A DNA stretch of 64,000 nucleotides from Brachybacterium endophyticum (GCF_003130585.1 NZ_QFKX01000001.1:558001-622000); one strand, 5' to 3'; numbered from the stretch's first letter, positions 42,730 through 50,861 are shown. Notes: generated by a model not told the origin, from the letters alone. Numbers and translations: made by a program.

Positions 42730-43707
42730 GTGACCAGCGCACTGAGCACCTACTTCGAGCGTCAGCTGACAGCCCTCGCCGCCGCTCCCGTGGACGGGGA
42801 CATCCCGGACCTCTCGCGCTCCTCCGGGGCCCGGGAAGAGCACCTGGGCATCGCCCTGTGCTCGGCCGAGGGGGAGGTCCTGACCGCGGGGACGGACCGG
42901 CCCTTCCCGATCCAGTCGATCTCCAAGGCCTTCGCGTACGGTGCCGGGATCGACCTGCACGGCCTCGAGTACGTCGACTCGATCGTCGACGAGGAGCCCA
43001 CGGGCGAGCAGTTCAACGCCCTCAGCCTCGATGCCTGGACGAAGAAGCCCAAGAACCCCCTGGTGAACATCGGGGCGATCCGCACCCACGCGATGCTCGG
43101 CCCCACCCAGGAGGAGCGCTCGCAGCGGCTGCGGTCGGTCCTGCACGCCGCCGCCGGTCATCCCCTCGAGCTGCACGAGCAGACCCGTCGCGAGGAGCTC
43201 GAGGCGGCCGACCGCAACCTCGCGCTCGCCTACATGCTGCGGGCGGCGGGATCGATGACGGAGGAGGCCCACGAGGTGGTCGCCGGGTACATCGAGGGCT
43301 GCGCGGTGACGGCCACCGTCACCGACCTGGCGGTGATGGCCGCGACCCTCGCCGCAGGTGGCACCAACCCGCTGACCGGCGAGGAGGTGTTCTCGCGGGT
43401 CGCCGCCCGCAAGACCCTCTCGGTGATGCTCACCTGCGGGATGTACGACAACGCGGGCGACTGGGTCAGCGACGTCGGGCTGCCCGCGAAGTCCGGCGTG
43501 GGCGGTGGCATCATCGCCGCCCTTCCCTCTCGCTGCGGGATCGCCACCTACGCCCCTCAGCTGGACCTGCACGGCAACTCGGTGCGCGGCACCCTGCTGT
43601 TCGAGCGCTTCAGCCAGGACTTCGCCCTGCACATGCTCGACGGCGTCGCGTCGATGGATCTCGAGCAGCGCGCGGCCGAGCTCGTGGAGGCCGGCGGCGC
43701 GTACTGA
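42730..43707 (+). CDS. glsA: glutaminase
   Basis: A 325-residue serine-dependent beta-lactamase-like glutaminase that hydrolyses glutamine to glutamate and ammonia. The Ser-x-x-Lys catalytic motif is in RPFPIQSISKAFAYG, followed by Asn and Ile of NPLVNIGAI, Tyr-containing LALAYMLRAAG and the conserved KSGVGGGIIAALP near the end. GTG at 42730 is chosen because TACGGT stands 7 bases upstream; an in-frame ATG nine codons earlier lies upstream of that element and would be lost in a leaderless transcript. The length is close to the family norm of about 305. Confidence 0.92.
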   Translation: MTSALSTYFERQLTALAAAPVDGDIPDLSRSSGAREEHLGIALCSAEGEVLTAGTDRPFPIQSISKAFAYGAGIDLHGLEYVDSIVDEEPTGEQFNALSLDAWTKKPKNPLVNIGAIRTHAMLGPTQEERSQRLRSVLHAAAGHPLELHEQTRREELEAADRNLALAYMLRAAGSMTEEAHEVVAGYIEGCAVTATVTDLAVMAATLAAGGTNPLTGEEVFSRVAARKTLSVMLTCGMYDNAGDWVSDVGLPAKSGVGGGIIAALPSRCGIATYAPQLDLHGNSVRGTLLFERFSQDFALHMLDGVASMDLEQRAAELVEAGGAY

Positions 43708-43796
43708 GAGCGGCCCGGGGAACCGCCCGCCCGGGAGCGGCACCGCAGGCGCTGTGAGCCACGGCACAGCGTTCCGGACTAGGGGCGAACTGTCCG

Positions 43797-43815
43797 GAAG
43801 GTTAGGCTCTCCTTC
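43797..43815. promoter_or_regulatory. DtxR/IdeR-like iron box over a leaderless promoter
   Basis: The 19 bases directly before the ATG match the iron box TTAGGTTAGGCTAACCTAA at 13 positions by my count and are nearly symmetrical (GAAGG and CCTTC arms). They contain the -10 element TAGGCT (43803-43808), 7 bases before the start codon. Repression by an iron-loaded DtxR-type protein would block the siderophore uptake operon. Confidence 0.6.
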
Positions 43816-44670
43816 ATGAGCATCGACCTCGCCGAGCAGGAGTCCGCCACGGGATCCCCGTTCGCGAGCTTCCGTGGACCGGTGCACGAGCTCGACGCCC
43901 GCGCCCTCGTGCTGCGCTACGGCCGCACCGCGGTGGTCCACGGGGTCGATCTGCAGATCCGCCCCGGCGAGGTCACCGTCCTGCTCGGACCCAACGGCAG
44001 CGGCAAGTCGACCGTGCTGCGCGCCGTCTCCCGCCTGCACCCGCTGGGCAGCGGGAGCGTGCGGATCGCCGAGCGCGAGACGTCCCTGATGGGCGCGCGC
44101 GAGTTCGCCTGCGCGCTCACCCTGTTCTCCCAGAGCCGTGGTCTCCCGCAGGGGCTCACCGTCCGGGAGGTCGTCGCCTTCGGGCGCCACCCCCACCGGC
44201 GCCGCTTCGCCGCGCTGAGCGAGGACGACCACGCCGCGATCGACCGCGCGCTCGAGCTCACCGGCACCGCCGGGTTCGCGCACCGCGGGATCAGCGAGCT
44301 CTCGGGCGGCGAGGTGCAGCGCGTCTGGCTCGCCTCGTGCCTCGCACAGGACACCGGCATCGTGCTCCTGGACGAGCCCACCAACCACTTGGATCTCCGC
44401 TACCAGATCGAGACCCTCGACCTGGTGAGGGAGCTCGCCCGCGAGCACGGCACCGCGATCGGCGTGGTCCTGCACGACCTCGGTCAGGCCGCGCGCATCG
44501 CCGACCGTGTCGTGCTGCTCGAGCACGGCGAGGTCCACGCCGCCGGCACCGTGGACGAGGTGCTGACCGACGAGCACCTCAGCGCCGTCTACGAGATCCC
44601 GATCGAGGTCAGCAAAGACCCCTGGAGCGGGCGCCATCGCGTCAAGGTCGCCGATCGCCGATCGTCCTGA
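43816..44670 (+). CDS. iron-siderophore ABC transporter ATPase (FecE/FhuC-like)
   Basis: A 284-residue ATPase that energises ferric-siderophore import. Walker A is LLGPNGSGKST near residue 61, the signature LSGGEVQRVW, Walker B VLLDEPTNHLDLRYQ and the switch His in GVVLHDLGQAARIAD; the NHLDLRYQ sequence is characteristic of FecE-type ATPases. A 40-residue N-terminal extension precedes the core. It is the first gene of an uptake operon with a binding lipoprotein and a fused permease, controlled by the iron-box-like promoter in front. Confidence 0.94.
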   Translation: MSIDLAEQESATGSPFASFRGPVHELDARALVLRYGRTAVVHGVDLQIRPGEVTVLLGPNGSGKSTVLRAVSRLHPLGSGSVRIAERETSLMGAREFACALTLFSQSRGLPQGLTVREVVAFGRHPHRRRFAALSEDDHAAIDRALELTGTAGFAHRGISELSGGEVQRVWLASCLAQDTGIVLLDEPTNHLDLRYQIETLDLVRELAREHGTAIGVVLHDLGQAARIADRVVLLEHGEVHAAGTVDEVLTDEHLSAVYEIPIEVSKDPWSGRHRVKVADRRSS

Positions 44671-44751
44671 ACCCTGCTCGACCTACTCCTGAACCACCCC
44701 GACACACCCTCCGACGCACCCGACCCATCCCTGTCGATCCCCCGGAGAACC

Positions 44752-45795
44752 ATGACCGCCACCGCTCTGCGCCGTCTCGTCGTCACCCTCACCCTGACCC
44801 TGACCGCGGTCTCCCTCGGTGCCTGCGGGACCACCGACGTCGGCGGCTCGGGGGAGAAGTCCTCCGACTCCTCCGCCGTCTCGAAGGACTGCGCCGAGGA
44901 CTCCACGAAGACCTCGTCCGGCCCCGTCGAGGTGACGGATGACTTCGGGCGCACGGTGAAGCTCGACGAGCCCGCGAAGCGCGTCGCCGTCCTCGAGTGG
45001 CAGCAGACCGAGGACCTCCTCAGCCTGTGCGTGACGCCCGTCGGGGCATCGGACACCGAGGGGTTCTCCACCTGGGACACCGCCGAGAAGCTCCCCGAGG
45101 GCGTGACCGACGTGGGCGAGCGCGGCAAGCCCGACATGGACACGCTCTACGGCACCGACCCCGACCTCATCATCGTCGAGGCCTCGAGCAAGGACGACGA
45201 GATCATCGGACAGCTCGAGAAGCGCGGCGTCCCGGTGCTCGCCACCCAGGGCGCGGACGCGAAGGACCCCATCGGCACGATGAAGTCCCTGTTCTCCACG
45301 ATCGGTGAGGTCACCGGGCGCAGCGACCGGGCCGACGCCGTGCTCGAGGACTTCGACGAGCATCTCGCGCAGGCGAAGAGCGAGGTCGAGGCGGCCGACC
45401 TCCCCACCAAGAAGTTCGTCTACTTCGACGGCTGGGTCGAGGGCGGCAACGTGACCATCCGCCCCTTCGGCAAGGGTGCCCTGTTCAGCGCGCTGGGCGA
45501 GGAGCTCGGCCTGCAGAACGCCTGGAAGGGCAGCACCGACCCGATCTACGGCCTCGGCCAGACGGACATCGAGGGCCTCAGCAAGGTCGGCGACGCGGAG
45601 CTCTTCTACACCTCGACCGACGACCCCAACGGCAACTACGCCACCGAGCTGACCAAGAACGACATCTGGACCTCGCTGCCCGCCGTCAAGGAGAAGCGCA
45701 CGCACGCCTTCCCCTCGAGCATCTGGACGTTCGGCGGACCGAAGTCGTCCGAGCAGGCCGTCGACGCGTACGTCGACGCGCTCACCCAGAAGTGA
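44752..45795 (+). CDS. iron-siderophore-binding lipoprotein
   Basis: A 347-residue substrate-binding protein of the FecB/FhuD class. The N-terminus is a lipoprotein signal peptide with lipobox SLGAC, so the mature protein is anchored at Cys near residue 24. A Gly/Ser-rich linker follows. The first lobe starts with VEVTDDFGRTVKLDEPAKRVAVLEWQ, the family's usual entry, and a long helix links the lobes. It delivers an iron chelate to the permease encoded just downstream. GGAGAACC precedes the ATG. Confidence 0.93.
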   Translation: MTATALRRLVVTLTLTLTAVSLGACGTTDVGGSGEKSSDSSAVSKDCAEDSTKTSSGPVEVTDDFGRTVKLDEPAKRVAVLEWQQTEDLLSLCVTPVGASDTEGFSTWDTAEKLPEGVTDVGERGKPDMDTLYGTDPDLIIVEASSKDDEIIGQLEKRGVPVLATQGADAKDPIGTMKSLFSTIGEVTGRSDRADAVLEDFDEHLAQAKSEVEAADLPTKKFVYFDGWVEGGNVTIRPFGKGALFSALGEELGLQNAWKGSTDPIYGLGQTDIEGLSKVGDAELFYTSTDDPNGNYATELTKNDIWTSLPAVKEKRTHAFPSSIWTFGGPKSSEQAVDAYVDALTQK

Positions 45796-45802
45796 TCGCC
45801 GC

Positions 45803-47932
45803 GTGAGCGCGGCGACGACGCGCTCCCGGACCGACGCCGGGGTCACGGAGGCGCCTGCCCGCACCCCACGCCGGGTGGGGCCCCGCGCCCTCGCCTCCGG
45901 CGGGGTCGGGCTGGTGCTGCTCGTGGCCGTGCTCGTCCTGGTGGGCGCCTGGCACCTCACCCAGGGCACCTCGGGCGTCGGCCTGGGGGACCTGCTGGGC
46001 GCCGCGCTCGGCCACGAGGACCCCCGCGCCGAGGTCCCCGTCTCCGCGATCCTCTCCGCCTCGCGCCTCCCGCGCCTGCTCGCAGGCGTCGCCGTGGGCT
46101 TCGCCCTCGGCGTGGCCGGTGCCGTGCTGCAGTCCCTGGCCCGCAACGCGCTCGCCTCCCCGGACACGCTCGCGGTCACCTCCGGCTCCTACCTCGCACT
46201 GGTCCTGGTCGCGGCGTTCGAGCTGTCCGTGCCGCTGTGGGCCTCGGGGGCCGTGGCCTTCGCCGGGGGACTCGCCGCGGCCGCCCTCGTCCTCACGATC
46301 GCCGGTGGGTCGGGCACCTCGACCACGCGTCTCGTGCTCGCGGGCTCCGCCGTCGCGCTCGCCCTGCAGGCGGCGACCTCCGCCCTGCTGATCCTCTTCC
46401 AGGTCCAGACCACGGGGCTGTTCGCCTGGGGGAGCGGATCCCTCGCGCAGCTGAACCTCGACGCCTCCCTGCGGGCGATGCCGGTGATCGCCGTGCTGCT
46501 CGCCCTCGCCCTGGTCCTCGCACGCCGCCTGGACGTGCTGGGGCTCGGCGACGACGCCGCCGCGTCCCTCGGCATCTCCGTGCGCCGCACCCGGATGATC
46601 GGGGTCCTGATCGCGGTGCTGCTGACGGCGATCGCCGTGACCGTGGCCGGGCCCGTCGGCTTCGTGGGCCTGGGCGCGCCGGTGCTGGCCCGTCTGCTCG
46701 CCTCCCTGCTGCCGGGTCTGCACCGCCACCTGCTGCTGCTTCCCGCCTCCGGGTTGCTGGGTGCGATCACCGTGATCACGGCCGACGCCCTGCTGCGGGC
46801 CCTGATGGGGGCGCAGGACGCGGCGAAGATCCCGACCGGCATCGCGACCTCGATGGTCGGGGCCGTGATCATGGTGGTGCTCGCCCGACGCCTGCGCGAC
46901 TCGGGTCCCGCCGAGCAGCCGCCGCAGACCCGCACCCCGCCGCGCTCCTCCCGCAGGGCGCTCGCCGTCGGCAGCGGAGCGCTCCTCGCCCTCATCGGCG
47001 CCGCCCTGCTCGGACTGCTCGCGGGCAGCCTCTGGCTGCGCACCGGTGACCTGGTCCTCTGGGCCACCGGCAGCGCCCCCGCACCGATCCGCTTCGCCCT
47101 GGACGAGCGGCTGCCCCGGGTGCTCGCGGCGATCGTGGGCGGCGCCGCCCTCGCGCTCGCCGGCACCGTGGTCCAGTCCACGGTGCGCAACCCCCTGGCC
47201 GAGCCCGGCATCCTGGGCATCACCGCCGGCGCGGGCCTCGGCGCGGTCACCGCCCTCACCCTCGGCGGGGCGGCCGGGGCGAGCCGCCCGGTGATGATCA
47301 GCGCCGCCGTGGCGGCGGGCCTGGTCACCTTCGCGGTCATCTACCTGCTGTCGTGGCGACGCGGGATCCGCCCGGAGCGTCTCGTGCTGGTCGGCATCGG
47401 CATGGGCTTCGGCCTCAGCTCGCTGACCGCGCTGCTGCTGCTGGCGAGCAACCCCTGGGACACCCCGCGCCTGCTGACCTGGCTCTCGGGCACCACCTAC
47501 GGGCGTGCCCTGCCGGACGTCGCCGTGGTGGGCGTCGTGCTGGTGCTCGCCGTCCCGCTCGTGCTGGGGCTCTCGCGCGAGCTCGATCTGCTGGCGCTGG
47601 ACGAGGACTCCCCGAGGATCGTCGGCGTGCGGCTGGAGCGGGTGCGTCTGGCCGTGATCGTGCTGGCGGCCGTGGTCGCCTCGATCAGCGTGGTCGCCGT
47701 CGGCACCGTCGGCTTCGTCGGGCTGGTGGCACCGCACCTGGCGCGGGGCCTGGTGGGCTCTCGTCACGCCCGTACGGTGCCGCTCGCGATGCTGCTGGGC
47801 GGGCTGCTGGTCTCGGTCGCGGACACGCTGGGCCGAACCCTCATCGCCCCCGCCCAGATGCCCGCGGGACTCGTGGTCGCCGTGATCGGCGCCCCGTACT
47901 TCGTCTGGCTGCTCTGGCGCTCACGCGCCTGA
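45803..47932 (+). CDS. fused double FecCD-type siderophore permease (FhuB-like)
   Basis: A 709-residue protein made of two FecCD permease halves of about 10 helices each. Each half has its own signature: RLPRLLAGVAVGFALGVAGAVLQSLARNALA near residue 90 and RLPRVLAAIVGGAALALAGTVVQSTVRNPLA near 435. The ends of the halves are also duplicated (GPVGFVGLGAPVLARLL, then GTVGFVGLVAPHLARGL). This is the FhuB-like arrangement, so one polypeptide forms the entire membrane channel. A GTG start lies 7 bases after the lipoprotein stop. The last 12 bases overlap the convergent ctlX gene. Confidence 0.95.
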   Translation: MSAATTRSRTDAGVTEAPARTPRRVGPRALASGGVGLVLLVAVLVLVGAWHLTQGTSGVGLGDLLGAALGHEDPRAEVPVSAILSASRLPRLLAGVAVGFALGVAGAVLQSLARNALASPDTLAVTSGSYLALVLVAAFELSVPLWASGAVAFAGGLAAAALVLTIAGGSGTSTTRLVLAGSAVALALQAATSALLILFQVQTTGLFAWGSGSLAQLNLDASLRAMPVIAVLLALALVLARRLDVLGLGDDAAASLGISVRRTRMIGVLIAVLLTAIAVTVAGPVGFVGLGAPVLARLLASLLPGLHRHLLLLPASGLLGAITVITADALLRALMGAQDAAKIPTGIATSMVGAVIMVVLARRLRDSGPAEQPPQTRTPPRSSRRALAVGSGALLALIGAALLGLLAGSLWLRTGDLVLWATGSAPAPIRFALDERLPRVLAAIVGGAALALAGTVVQSTVRNPLAEPGILGITAGAGLGAVTALTLGGAAGASRPVMISAAVAAGLVTFAVIYLLSWRRGIRPERLVLVGIGMGFGLSSLTALLLLASNPWDTPRLLTWLSGTTYGRALPDVAVVGVVLVLAVPLVLGLSRELDLLALDEDSPRIVGVRLERVRLAVIVLAAVVASISVVAVGTVGFVGLVAPHLARGLVGSRHARTVPLAMLLGGLLVSVADTLGRTLIAPAQMPAGLVVAVIGAPYFVWLLWRSRA

Positions 47933-48898
47933 GAGCACGCGGGCGTCCTGGGTGTCGCGAACCGCCGTCCGATCCTCGGCGGCCTCCAGGTGCACGCCCG
48001 CGATCATGCAGCGCACCGATCCACCGGCGGTCTCGATCGTCGGCACCGGGACCGCGACGATCCGGCACGAGCGCTCGATGTCCCTCCGCTGCTCCGGGGT
48101 CAGGGACGCCTCGGCCGTGGCCGACATCAGCAGGCAGTGCCCGTCACGTCCCTCGACCTCCAGGCAGTTGCCGAGGAAGGAGCGCACCTGGGACTCGTCG
48201 ATCTCGACGACCGTGCGCCCGCCCTCGCGCAGACGCGCGAGCACCCGCTCCCTCTCGGCCCGGTCGCGGATCATCCCGCTGCCCACCACGGCGAGGTCGG
48301 TCCCGATGCTCATCAGCACGTTCGTGTGGTACACGGGCACGCCGTCGGTGTCGGTCGCGGTGAACAGCAGCGGCTCGTAGCCGAGGTCCGCGCAGACCTC
48401 CTCGAGGAGGGCGGGGCTCAGGCGCCGGGAGCGGCAGGCGAAGGCCAGGCGGTTCACGTGGTCCAGGACCATCGCCCCGGTGCCCTCGAGGAAGCGGTCG
48501 TCGTGCTCCCCGCAGGAGTAGTCCACGACCCGGCGCACCCGGAAGCGCGACAGCACGTGGTCGACGATGTCGCGGCGGCGCTCGGCGCGCCGGCTCGGGG
48601 CGTACATCGGGAACAGGGCCAGGGTGCCGTCGGGATGCGTGCTCAGCCAGTTGTTGGGGAAGACGCTGTCGGGCGTGGTGGCGCCGTCGTCGTCGAAGAC
48701 GTCGACCTCGACGCCGATCGCCCGCAGCGCGCCGGCCAGCTCCGTGACCTCGCGCCGCGCCCGGGCGGCGAGCACCCGCGGAGGGATACCCCCCACCCCG
48801 GCGATGTCCTCGAAGGCGTTGTCGAGAGCTGTCTCCGGGTTCGCCGTGAAATGGTGCGGACGCACCAGGATCGCGCGGGACGGTGCCTGCGCGCTCAT
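47921..48898 (-). CDS. ctlX: citrulline utilization hydrolase CtlX-type amidinotransferase
   Basis: A 325-residue protein of the guanidine-modifying (amidinotransferase) fold. Motifs: SVFPNNWLSTHPDGTLALFPMYAPSRRAERR near residue 80, the acidic residue in RFLEGTGAMVLDH, the catalytic His in VYHTNVLMSIG and the Cys in TAGGSVRCMIAGVHL near the C-terminus. The set matches CtlX, which is linked to citrulline degradation to ornithine. Its ATG overlaps the stop of the ornithine cyclodeaminase gene, so the two likely convert citrulline through ornithine to proline (inference). The divergent Lrp/AsnC gene is a likely regulator. Confidence 0.88.
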   Translation of the reverse strand: MSAQAPSRAILVRPHHFTANPETALDNAFEDIAGVGGIPPRVLAARARREVTELAGALRAIGVEVDVFDDDGATTPDSVFPNNWLSTHPDGTLALFPMYAPSRRAERRRDIVDHVLSRFRVRRVVDYSCGEHDDRFLEGTGAMVLDHVNRLAFACRSRRLSPALLEEVCADLGYEPLLFTATDTDGVPVYHTNVLMSIGTDLAVVGSGMIRDRAERERVLARLREGGRTVVEIDESQVRSFLGNCLEVEGRDGHCLLMSATAEASLTPEQRRDIERSCRIVAVPVPTIETAGGSVRCMIAGVHLEAAEDRTAVRDTQDARVLSGA

Positions 48899-49929
48899 CG
48901 GGGTCCGATCGGCGCCAGGCTGGTGACCAGCGAGAACAGATCCTTGGGGTCTTCTGGCGAGGCGACCAGGTCCACGTCCGAGACCAGCTCCGTGCCGCCC
49001 GTGGCCTCCCTCGCGCAGCACAGCGCCGAGAAGTCGGAGATCGCGAAGCCCACCGAGTCGAACACCGTGATCTCCTCGGCCGACGTGCGAGCCGCGGCGC
49101 TGCCCGTGAGCACCTCCCACAGCTCGGTGACGGGGAAGTCGGCCGCCATCTGCTGGATCTCGCCCTCGATGCGGGTCTGCGGGGTGAACTCGACGAACAC
49201 CCGGGCGTCCTCGAGGATCCTGGGGTCGAGCTCGGTCTTGCCGGGGCAGTCGCCGCCGATCGCGTTGATGTGCACGCCCGGCTGCACGTCGGCCAGGTCC
49301 AGCACGTGGTTCTGCGCCTTGTCGGCCGTGCAGGTGGTGATGACGTCGGCGCCGAGGGTCGCCTCCGCGGCCGATGCGGCCTCGTGGATCCGGAAGCCGA
49401 GCGGCTCGAGGTTGCGACGCACCTTCGCGACGGCCTCCGGGTCGATGTCGAACACGCGCAGGTCCTCGATGCCCAGCACCCCGCGGAAGGCGAGGGCCTG
49501 GAACTCCGACTGCGAGCCCGCGCCGATCAGGGCGAGGACGCGGGAGTCCGGCCGGGCGAGGGCGCGCGCCGCCATCGCCGAGGCCGCGGCGGTGCGCAGG
49601 GCCGTCAGCAGCGTCATCTCGGCGAGGAACACGGGGTATCCGTTGTCGACGTCGGCCAGGACGCCGAACGCGGTGACGGTCTGGAACCCGCGCGCGGGAT
49701 TGGACGGATGGCCGTTGACGTACTTGAAGGAGTAGGTGACCCCGTCGGACGTCGGCATCAGCTCGATGACGCCGAAGGGCGTGTGGCTCGCGATGCGGGG
49801 GATCCGCTCGAAGCTCTGCCACCGGGCGAAGTCCGCCTGGAGGCGCTCGGTCATCGTGGTGAGGATGTGCTGGGCGCCGTCCCGCTGGATCCAGCGGGCC
49901 ATGTTCGCCACGTCGAGAAGCTGTGTCAT
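48895..49929 (-). CDS. ornithine cyclodeaminase
   Basis: A 344-residue member of the ornithine cyclodeaminase/mu-crystallin family, which uses NAD to convert ornithine to proline and ammonia. The substrate region shows YSFKYVNGHPSNPARG, the Rossmann motif is ALIGAGSQSEFQALAF, and VITTCTADKAQ and HINAIGGDCPGKTELD follow; the Asp of the latter is the expected catalytic residue. The ATG at 49929 has AGGAGA 9 bases upstream; longer in-frame starts lack such a site. It is the first gene of the ocd-ctlX pair and divergent from the Lrp/AsnC gene. Confidence 0.9.
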   Translation of the reverse strand: MTQLLDVANMARWIQRDGAQHILTTMTERLQADFARWQSFERIPRIASHTPFGVIELMPTSDGVTYSFKYVNGHPSNPARGFQTVTAFGVLADVDNGYPVFLAEMTLLTALRTAAASAMAARALARPDSRVLALIGAGSQSEFQALAFRGVLGIEDLRVFDIDPEAVAKVRRNLEPLGFRIHEAASAAEATLGADVITTCTADKAQNHVLDLADVQPGVHINAIGGDCPGKTELDPRILEDARVFVEFTPQTRIEGEIQQMAADFPVTELWEVLTGSAAARTSAEEITVFDSVGFAISDFSALCCAREATGGTELVSDVDLVASPEDPKDLFSLVTSLAPIGPR

Positions 49930-50047
49930 CGTCGATCGTCTCCTGGTCATCGCCGATGGCCCGGCGTCCGCGGGATCGCGGACGTCCTGACCCTGACCAG
50001 GCCAGAGTAGATTTCGCAGATGGCAGGAGTAAGAGGCGAGACGCTCC

Positions 50048-50097
50048 ACTTCTGTGAAGTCGGTGCGCAGAATGTGGCCCTCTGATTAGCATTCTGC
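50048..50097. promoter_or_regulatory. two dyads in the ocd-lrp divergent region
   Basis: ACTTC-TGT-GAAGT (50048-50060) is a perfect 13-base dyad. GCAGAATG (50067-50074) and CATTCTGC (50090-50097) form a perfect 8-bp inverted repeat with a 15-base spacer that covers the lrp -10 element TAGCAT (50087-50092). The second site ends 2 bases before the lrp ATG, so occupancy would shut off lrp; both are probable Lrp sites. Confidence 0.6.
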
Positions 50098-50099
50098 TC

Positions 50100-50543
50100 A
50101 TGGAGAGTGCTCGTGATCGTCTGACCGACCTGGATCACCGTCTGCTGGCGGAGCTGCGCCGTGACGGCCGCGCCCCGATCGCGACGCTCGCCTCGCGCCT
50201 CGGCGTCTCCCGGGCGACGGTCACCCACCGTCTCGAGCGGCTGACCACGCAGGGTGTGATCGTGGGCTTCACCGTGCGGGTGCGGGACTACGTGCAGGAG
50301 GCCGCGGTGCGGGCGATCTCCTTCATCGAGGTCGAGGGACGCACCACCGACCGGGTGATCGAGAACCTGCGCGGCTTCGCGGAGATCCAGAACCTCCACA
50401 CCACCAACGGCGGCTGGGACCTGGTGGCGGAGATCGCGTGCCCGGACCTGCCGGCCTTCGACGAGGTGCTGCGCAGGGTCCGCGGCATCGACGGCGTCGT
50501 GAACTCCGAGACCAGTCTGCTGCTGAGCTCCGTGGTGCGGTGA
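50100..50543 (+). CDS. Lrp/AsnC-family transcriptional regulator
   Basis: A 147-residue regulator. The N-terminal helix-turn-helix reads LTDLDHRLLAELRRDGRAPIATLASRLGVSRATVTHRLERLTTQGVI, and the C-terminal ligand-binding ACT-like RAM domain contains IENLRGFAEIQNLHTTNGGWDLVAEIACPDL. The ATG is 7 bases after TAGCAT with no ribosome binding site, so the transcript is likely leaderless. Its position opposite ocd-ctlX suggests that it responds to an amino acid of that pathway, such as ornithine, citrulline or proline (inference). Confidence 0.93.
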   Translation: MESARDRLTDLDHRLLAELRRDGRAPIATLASRLGVSRATVTHRLERLTTQGVIVGFTVRVRDYVQEAAVRAISFIEVEGRTTDRVIENLRGFAEIQNLHTTNGGWDLVAEIACPDLPAFDEVLRRVRGIDGVVNSETSLLLSSVVR

Positions 50544-50556
50544 GGACGTCGGCGGC

Positions 50557-50580
50557 GCCCGGGGCGATCCGCGCCCGGGC
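50557..50580 (+). terminator. hairpin after lrp
   Basis: GCCCGGG (50557-50563) and CCCGGGC (50574-50580) form a 7-bp stem with a 10-base loop, 13 bases after the lrp stop. No T-tract. Confidence 0.45.
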
Positions 50581-50586
50581 ATGGGC

Positions 50587-50646
50587 GGACCCGCAGGCCG
50601 CGCTGGTGCGCCTGCCGGATGGACGAGGTCCGGCGCCTGCGGGTCC
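50587..50646. other. 60-base inverted-repeat element that can fold as a three-way junction
   Basis: Outer arms GGACCCGCAGGC (50587-50598) and GCCTGCGGGTCC (50635-50646) are perfect 12-bp complements. Inside are two small hairpins: GCGC-TGGT-GCGC (50600-50611) and GCCGGA with TCCGGC (50614-50634). Only 1, 2 and 0 bases join the three stems. In a genome this rich in GC, long inverted repeats also arise by chance, so the structure is a proposal. It lies on the minus strand downstream of the small ORF described below. Confidence 0.4.
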
Positions 50647-50690
50647 GGGCAGCTCGGTGGGATTCGCTGCACGTCCCTCGATCTGGTGGT

Positions 50691-50707
50691 CGGCGGGATG
50701 CCCGCCG
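50691..50707. other. GC-rich hairpin downstream of the small ORF
   Basis: CGGCGGG and CCCGCCG form a 7-bp stem with a 3-base loop. On the minus strand it begins 20 bases after the stop of the 12-codon ORF, a place where attenuator or terminator stems occur. Confidence 0.4.
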
Positions 50708-50726
50708 GGTCAGGTCGATGGTCGCC

Positions 50727-50765
50727 TCAGCGGCGAGCCACCTCACACGTCCGCGAATTCTTCAT
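50727..50765 (-). CDS. candidate 12-residue leader peptide with a perfect Shine-Dalgarno sequence
   Basis: The frame encodes MKNSRTCEVARR and a stop. Eleven bases after AGGAGG comes its ATG; the whole site AAGGAGGTGATCC (50783-50771 on the minus strand) is complementary over 13 bases to the 3' end of 16S rRNA as found in nearly all bacteria. A promoter-like pair precedes it: TTGCCG (50827-50822), an 18-base spacer and TACGCT (50803-50798). A single Cys codon and a dense Arg pair are the only notable residues. No gene follows on this strand before the 3' end of lrp, so what it would control is unclear. Confidence 0.45.
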   Translation of the reverse strand: MKNSRTCEVARR

Positions 50766-50770
50766 CCGTC

Positions 50771-50827
50771 GGATCACCTCCTTCCCTGTGTCCGACGAGC
50801 GTAGATCCGGCCGGGAACGAGCGGCAA
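50771..50827 (-). promoter_or_regulatory. promoter and ribosome binding site for the 12-codon ORF
   Basis: On the minus strand: -35 TTGCCG, 18 bases, -10 TACGCT, then 14 bases and the 13-base ribosome binding site AAGGAGGTGATCC. The last is by far the longest anti-Shine-Dalgarno match I noticed in the window. Confidence 0.5.
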
Positions 50828-50861
50828 GGGAATTACGCCGTGGGCGCGACAGGTCCGGCGG

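Noticed and set aside
41266-44637. A single 1123-residue minus-strand protein continuing upstream of the G6PDH gene
   Set aside because: The upstream part lies antisense to glutaminase and the FecE-like ATPase, both with clear family motifs; it is an open frame caused by high GC.
50771-50783. GGATCACCTCCTT on the plus strand as the 3' end of a 16S rRNA gene
   Set aside because: The bases before it do not match the conserved end of 16S rRNA (GGTGCGGCT expected), and no other rRNA sequence is near. It is better read on the minus strand as a ribosome binding site.
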